Source of the DNA: Aselliscus stoliczkanus
Lineage: Eukaryota > Chordata > Mammalia > Chiroptera > Hipposideridae
DNA: 64,000 nucleotides
Reading direction: 5' to 3'
Assembly (NCBI GenBank): GCA_033961575.1
Contig: CM066731.1
Location: 86,635,501 to 86,699,500, forward strand
Shown: in pieces, positions 58,066 to 64,000 of the stretch
How positions within the stretch are numbered: position 1 is the first letter of the stretch
Layout of the letters: each line of letters starts with the position of its first letter
Notes under the pieces: generated by a model
The model's database searches: none
Seen by the model: only the letters and a program-made list of their open reading frames with translations
What the model was told of the DNA's origin: nothing
Made by a program: the position numbers and the translations under genes

Positions 58066-58190
58066 TGGATTGTTGAATATATTTTTTAATCACTTCATCC
58101 TTATAGATGATGAAACTGATGTTGTAAGACCTTTGGCCATTTTCCACAGCACCTCAGCAGGTAAATGACAGGGGCAACACTCCAGTTGAA
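58066..58190 (+). mobile_element. MIR fragment
   Basis: CACTTCATCCTTATAGATGATGAAACTGATG...CTTTGGCCATTTTCCACAGCACCTCAGCAGGTAAATGACAGGGGC matches the MIR 3' core. Confidence 0.6.
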
Positions 58191-58289
58191 GTCTCTGTTA
58201 ACAAAATTCCTGTTTTTCCTCCCCTCAGCATCCTATTTTATTGGTAGGTAGTTTTGGAGAAGAGATTGTTTTTCAGCCACAGACAGGCC

Positions 58290-58440
58290 CTAATAGAGTG
58301 ATTCTCTCCCTTGGGTATGCATAAGATTAACCAGGGGAGTCTTAAAAATCAGAATTTCTCAGAGTGAATTCAGGTTTCAGTACTTTTAAAGCTCTCCAGC
58401 AGACTCCAATACGCAGATAATGTTGGGAAGCACAACACAA
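58290..58440. mobile_element. MER5A-type hAT element
   Basis: GTGATTCTCTCCCTTGGGTATGCATAAGATTAACCAGGGGAGTCTTAAAAATC corresponds to the MER5A left half; AGCTCTCCAGCAGACTCCAATACGCAG and GGGAAGCAC to the right half. Confidence 0.75.
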
Positions 58441-58744
58441 GTACTTTCTAGGAATGTATCATTATGTCTTTAAATTTAGAATGCAAATGAACATTAAATT
58501 TTAGACAGGAATGTACTCTTTAATATGGGAGGCAGAATCAGGAAGGTTATGCTTACTATTTCTACCTGAAAGCAAATATATACTGTTACTTTCTATTTAA
58601 TATGTATCATGCCCATTCATGATTAATAAGTGGCCCACTACCACCCTCAACTAGAGAAACTAGAAAATCTTAGACACTTTAAACGCTATTCATAGAGCAT
58701 GCCTTTTTGCTGTTCTTGAGTTGTTTACACATCCTCTCCAAGAT

Positions 58745-58782
<38 letters not shown>

Positions 58783-59669
58783 ACATTTAGGCAAAGTGTT
58801 AATTCAACAATAGCACCCAGGAACAATTTTCGGAGAAGAGGAGATTTGTAATGAATGGGCTCACAAAGAAGGCAGGAGAGCAGCAGTCAGTGTAACAATA
58901 TTGAATACATTATAGGCCGCTGTTTCAAGGGCACAGGTGAATTTAAAGCCACTATACTCACTTCTACATGAAGCCAAAATCACTCACGGCAATAAAGAAT
59001 GGCTTCTATGAATAAAATATAAGCCAAGATTGTTTCTTTTAAGAATAAAGACATATCTATGCTAAATCGTAAAACCTGTTTCTAGGACTGTTCCCTATAG
59101 CGATGTTACTTGTCTGCTTGGCTTAGTCTGATTGTCATCCTCTTCAGCAGGGCTCTCATTCAGATAACCATCAGGTGATATATGTGCTTAAAAAGAAAAA
59201 AAGAAGAAAACGAAAAACAGCTGGCAAAGAGTACGTAAATGTGCATTTCCATTTCCAATCTGTGACTCATTTCTGTCCTTTCTCCAACCTATTGCTGAAT
59301 TCTAGTGTCTCTTTATAGTCCCTCTATCTTCCCTATCTTTTCCAGACCCACTTTCCTTATCTCAGCTGTGGGCTGAACTTCTCTCATGTGCACAACTGGA
59401 CAATTCCTCCTTGCTGTTCTTATTCTTTCTAGCACTTCACTCTCTGGCCTTGCCTCTGCCACTGCCAATGACATTGAGTAACTTGAACATGTAATCTGTT
59501 AAACCTAATGAAAACTTTTTTTTGAGTCTCCAGATTATGGGCCAGGAAACTCCCTCCCTCTCACGCTCTCAGCTTCTAAATGTTTTAAACTAGGGTCATC
59601 AGGCTTTATGAACATTACTTCCCTCTTCTCCTCAGCCACACCTTCACCTGCTGCTCCCAATGGTACTTT
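58441..59669. other. Unannotated DNA with (TG)n
   Basis: (TG)n of ~18 units at 58746-58781. 59230-59480 is pyrimidine-rich and may include L2. No gene recognised. Confidence 0.45.
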
Positions 59670-59684
59670 AAATGAGTCCATCAC

Positions 59685-60090
59685 AATGGAATACTACTCT
59701 GCCATAAGAAAAGATGAAATAGTGAAATTAATGACAACATAGATGGATCTTGAGATTATTATGCTAAGTGAAATAAGTCAGATAGAAAAAGTCGAGAACC
59801 ATATGATATGTGGGATATAAAACTGAAAGCAACAAAGGAACAAGACAAACAAATAAAGAAACAAAAACTCATAGACACAGACAATAGTTTAATGGTCACC
59901 TGAGAGTAAGTGGGGAGGGAGGTGGTAGAACACGGTAAAGAGGGTCAAATATATGGTGATGGAAGGAGAAATTACTTTGGGTGGTGAACACATAATGTGA
60001 TATATAGAAGATATGTTACAGAATTGTACACTTGAAACCTATGTAATTTTACTAACTATTGTCACCCCAATAAATTTTAATTTAAAAAAA
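59685..60090 (+). mobile_element. 5'-truncated L1 with TSD
   Basis: Starts within late ORF2 (AATGGAATACTACTCTGCCATAAG) and runs through the 3' UTR to AATAAATTTTAATTTAAAAAAAAA. TSD AAATGAGTCCATCAC at 59670-59684; its right copy begins at 60091 and was split by a SINE (60102-60208), resuming at 60209-60224. Confidence 0.92.
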
Positions 60091-60101
60091 AAATGAGTCC
60101 A

Positions 60102-60208
60102 GGGCTGGCAGAGTGGCACAGTAGTTAAGCGCTGGCTTGGGAAGCCAGTGGCCCCGGTTCAGTCCCACATATGAGGGCCAGTGACACTGCCCTCAAAAAA
60201 AAAAAATA
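60102..60208 (+). mobile_element. Short tRNA-derived SINE inside an L1 TSD
   Basis: GGGCTGGCAGAGTGGCACAG head, B box GGTTCAGTCCCAC with one base missing, ends GCCCTC plus A-rich tail. Its own duplication (AAATGAGTCCA at 60091-60101 against AAATTGAGTCCA at 60209-60220) falls within the right TSD of the L1. Confidence 0.93.
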
Positions 60209-60224
60209 AAATTGAGTCCATCAC

Positions 60225-61207
60225 TGTTCCTCATAGCGGATGTGGAAGGTGGAGGAGGATGAAGACAAGGAAAGAGTAAGAAAAGACAAGGAAAGAGAAG
60301 ACAAGAAAAAATAGTTAAGGATGAAGAATAGGGAAAAAGTAGGTGGAATAAAGTTTACATAAACAGGGAAAAAGGAAAGCGTTCTCTATTGCTAACTCCT
60401 TGAAGAGCAGGGACATTTATGGATTCTGTGATAAGTGTTTAATTGGCATGCAGACAATTGCATAAACACTGGTTTATTAATTTCTATTTATGAAGGGAAA
60501 ATAGTCATTTAATTGCAAAGTTAGGGTAGTAACCTTTCATCCTTTATAAATATTAATTTTCAAAATACTTAGAAAATTATTGGCATTGATTTGGCAGATT
60601 TGTTTTTTACTATCTGGAGAATTTTATGCCTGAGGCCAAATATACATTTTTATTATGTAACGGATAACTGCACTGATAAATGGATTTGGGAAAATTCTAA
60701 GTAATTTAATGCACTTCTTATTTAAAACTCAAGGAGGTAAAGATAATCAGCCAGTAAGTATCAACACATGTTAATTTAAAACATTTAATTAACAATTTAG
60801 TATTTCTACACTTATCTTTATATTTTTTATTCCTAGAATAAATGAGCCCATATGCTGTAAATAATTTCTATGTTTTTTATAACCATATACTGTTACCTCT
60901 TTGATAGCCAATACTGTGGTAATCAGTGGGTTAGCATGCTAATAAAGATGTCTGATCGATTATAGTTAACACTGTTTTACACTCATTATTAGAATTCAGG
61001 GGCAAAACATTATTCTGCTTTTTTATTGCAATTTATCATATCTGAATAAGCTTATGTGATTTGACATGGTACTAAATAATCTATTGCCCTCTGGAAAGAA
61101 TGCCTGAGGTACTGTTTACTAATTCTCTGCCATATGTTTGTTCTGAACATTGATCAAAGATGGGAATGTGAGTTAGTTCTTTTTAGTTTTATCTAAAAAA
61201 TGACAAT
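60225..61207. other. Unannotated DNA
   Basis: Purine-rich GACAAGGAAAGAG repeats at 60262-60312. The rest (60400-61200) is AT-rich with no recognised repeat and no gene. Confidence 0.45.
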
Positions 61208-64000
61208 ACTAGAGATCTAAGATGATGGAGTAGAAAAACACTGTGCCTGGTTCTTTCTGTGAACACATTAAAATTACAGTTAATTATAGAGCAATCAACC
61301 TGGAGATCCATCTGAAGTCTAGCTAAACAGCTATAACTAAGGGTATAAAGAAGAAGTCACATCAAGAGTGATAGGATGCAGGGAGAAGCAGAACTGGCTA
61401 ACCACAAACCTCTGTGTGGCTGTTGAGAATAGGGAGGGGTATCTCAGTCATGAAATTTCCCCATGGAGGAGCAACAGAAGTGAGGCCCACACCAGTCCAG
61501 AATACTGGTGCCAGGAAGAGAAGCCCCACAACATCTAGCTGTGAAAAACAGCAGGGATTCTGACCATCCAGGTAGAACAAAGGCTGTGGGAAACACAGAT
61601 AATCCCTTTAAAGGCCAGCCGCACTCACTTGCAGGCACTCACTTTGGGATCCAGTGGAAGGATGGTGACTCAGGAGGCATCATAGACATACAGGTGTGCA
61701 GACTGTGGTGTATTGCTGTGTGGGAGGACAGTCAGCATTTTCCCTGTGTGAAGTCCTCCTCTCAAGCAGCAAGGTGTGATTTTCCCTTTGTTGAGCCTGC
61801 CCCAATTGGCCAAATTTGAATCTGATTTGCCTGGTGAGCTCCACAGTTCCACCCTGCTGACTCACTGGGACCCATCCCAACCAATTCCCCCAATGTTGGA
61901 AGCAATTTCTCAGTGAGCAGCCAGCCCCATCCACATTCACTCTTTCTTAGAAACCTATTAGAGTCTGGTAGGCCTCTAGTGGGAAGCGACTAGCCTCAGT
62001 GTGCTCTGAGACTTTTGCTAAGTAGTTTCAGGCTCAACACTGGCACCAAACCAGAGTGTACATTAACCTGGTGACCACAACTCTTCCCACACTAGTGACT
62101 CACTGAGACCCTGCATCACCCAGCTCACATACCACACACAAGGCTTTAGCAGTGGCTGAGCCTTAAGGATGCTGGCAGGTGTCAGCAGACCTCAGGGTAT
62201 CTTGGCATTTTGAGAGATACCCTAGGCATATTACTGGTGGCAGACATCCTCATTTCACTGTATGGCCTCTCCCATGTCCTTCGAGGGTTATCACAGGTTT
62301 TGAACAACTGTGGATGCGTTCTAGCTCCTACCAGGTAACCCCTGGCTAGTCACAGGCAGTGGGTGACCTAGACCAGCACCAGAGGCCCTCCAACATACTT
62401 GGAGGTTGGCTTCAGACAATAGTAGAGCACCTCCCAATTAGATCCGCAAGTGGCACACCCAAAGGGAAGTCTCAATAGCATGACTTGGGTGAATCTCACA
62501 CTTGGGTGAATCTCACACAGTAGGGTATGCCCCTACACAGCGGCCTGTAAGCTGTGGATGTGGCCAAACCCCATGGCCAATCAGTTTGATAGTCAACCCC
62601 ACCTACTGATGTGCCCATAGAAATCAAGGCTTAACTATAGCAAGACTGCACACACAACCCACACAAGGGACACTCCTGGAGCAACAGGAACAGTTGACTA
62701 GAGAGATTGTGCCAGGACCCCACAGGGAACTTACTACAAACAGACCTAAGCAAAATTGAGGCAAGTGACCTGCCAGATACAGTTTAAAACAATGGTTATA
62801 AGGATGCTCAAGGAAGTTAGTGAGAACATCAACAAAGAGATAGCAAGCCTAAAAACGGACATAGAAACCATAAAAAGGAACCAGTCAGAGTGAAGAATAC
62901 AATAGCTGAAATGAAGAATATACTAGAAGAAATCACCAGCAGACGAGATGAAGCAGAGGACTGAATCAACAATTTGGAAGACAAAGTAGTAGAAAACACC
63001 CAATCAGAACAGCACAAAGAAAAAAGAATCCAAAAAAATTAGGATAGTTTAAGATACCTCTGGGACAACATTAAGAGTAACAATATTTACATCATAGAGA
63101 CACCAGAAGAGAAGAGAGAAAGCAAGAGATTGAGAACCTATTTGAACAAGTGATGACTAAAAACATTCCTAACCTGGCAAAGGAAACAGACATCCCAAAC
63201 AAGGAACCCGAACACGCCCACACCATGATACATTATAATTAGAATGGCAAAGGTTAAAGACAAAACAGAATCCTAAAAGTAGCAAGAGAAAGGCAACTAG
63301 TAACTTATAAGGGAGCTCCCATAAGATTGTCAGCTGATATCTTAACAGAAACTTAGCAGGCCAGAAAGAACCTGCACAAAATATTCAGTGTGATAAAAAG
63401 CAACGATTTAAAAGCAAGTTTACTCTATTCAGCAAAGCTATCATTTAGAGTCAAAGGACAGATAAAGAGCTTCCCAGACAGAAAAAAGCTAAAGGAGTTA
63501 ATCACCTAACCAATATTATAAGGAATGTTAGGGGGGCTTCTTTAAGATGAAGGGGAAAAAGAAGATCAAAATTATGAATAAAATGGTAATAGCTACATAT
63601 CTATCAACAATTACTTGCAATGTAATTGGATTAAATGCTCTACTCCAAAGACAGGAGGACTGAATGCATAAGAAAACAAAACTGTTACATATACTGCCTA
63701 CAAGAGAACACTTCAGGTTGAAAGACACACATAGACAGAAAGTAAAGGCATGAAAAGAGATATTTCATGAAAACGGAAATTAAAAAAATTAAAAAAAAGC
63801 TGGAGTGGCAATACTTACACCAGACAAAACAGACTTTAAAACAAAGGCTATAATAAAAGACAAAGAAGGACCCAGTAATCCCACTTCAGGGTATTTATCT
63901 GAAGAAGCTCAAATGCTACTTCAAGGGGACATGTGCATCCATATGTTTATTGCAGCATTGTTTACAATGGCCAAGATGTGGAGCCAGCCTGGGTGTCTGT
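61208..64000 (+). mobile_element. L1 with 5' UTR, ORF1 and internal ORF2 deletion, runs off the window
   Basis: Starts GAGATCTAAGATGATGGAGTAG, the counterpart of 5120 in the full-length L1, and follows the same 5' UTR order to ~62750. ORF1 and the first ~270 bp of ORF2 follow. At ~63866 the text jumps from early ORF2 (equivalent to ~7945) to late ORF2 (CCCAGTAATCCCACTTC, equivalent to ~11655), so about 3.7 kb is missing. The 3' end lies beyond the window. A 17-bp tandem duplication (CTTGGGTGAATCTCACA) is at 62484-62517. Frames 61398-61940 are in the 5' UTR and are not genes. Confidence 0.88.
62750..63545 (+). pseudogene. L1 ORF1 pseudogene
   Basis: Corresponds to 6790-7632 of the full-length copy: coiled-coil region (GACATAGAAACCATAAAAAGGAACCAGTCAGAG), then an in-frame TGA around 62963, and a C-terminal part ending ...AGCTTCCCAGACAGAAAAAAGCTAAAGGAG and GGGGGGCTTCTTTAA (~63545). 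Several indels; no intact protein. Confidence 0.75.

Overview
This is a window of mammalian nuclear genome, almost certainly from a bat. It is AT-rich, has no operons or bacterial signals, and is filled with interspersed repeats. Two things point to a bat, perhaps a rhinolophoid or another yinpterochiropteran. One is a young tRNA-derived SINE present in at least eight short (~90 bp body) copies and three long (~440 bp) copies. The other is the presence of non-autonomous mariner-like DNA elements. The assignment is inference from repeat content, not from a gene.

I find no intact protein-coding gene and no convincing exon of a host gene. The only recognisable host gene sequence is a processed RPL15 pseudogene (51773-52729). 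Every other long open frame lies in a LINE-1, a SINE, an LTR or unique noncoding DNA. The best description is an intergenic or deep intronic region.

Layout. 1-5.1 kb: AT-rich DNA, a Tigger-like element, one short and one long SINE. 5.1-12.3 kb: a full-length but dead L1 with target-site duplications; its RT active-site region is broken by an inverted repeat and foreign sequence, and it carries a nested SINE. 12.3-21.5 kb: long SINE, MIR, hAT remnant, possible LTR, short SINEs, mariner MITE, (TCTA)n. 21.5-26.4 kb: MLT1-type LTR, possibly old ERV internal sequence, antisense L1 split by a mariner element. 26.5-34 kb: long SINE, dimeric tRNA SINE, several hAT elements, second MLT1 LTR, antisense L1 3' UTR nested in a hAT element. 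34-46.9 kb: mostly unique DNA with a poly(A)-only insertion, a hairpin MITE, MER20, a Z-DNA/polypurine tract and LTRs. 46.9-49.6 kb: an L1 lacking ORF2 lying in or beside an older L1/HAL1-like element. 50-53.4 kb: L2, then the RPL15 retrocopy with a SINE inserted at its 5' edge. 53.4-61.2 kb: LTRs, L2, MIR, MER5A and an L1 tail with a SINE in its target-site duplication. 61.2-64 kb: a third L1 with 5' UTR, ORF1 and a large internal ORF2 deletion.

The coherent story is retrotransposition: L1 supplied the machinery that mobilised the SINEs, the RPL15 mRNA and apparently a bare poly(A) tract, and many insertions can be ordered in time from nested target-site duplications. I do not see a new multi-gene system here.
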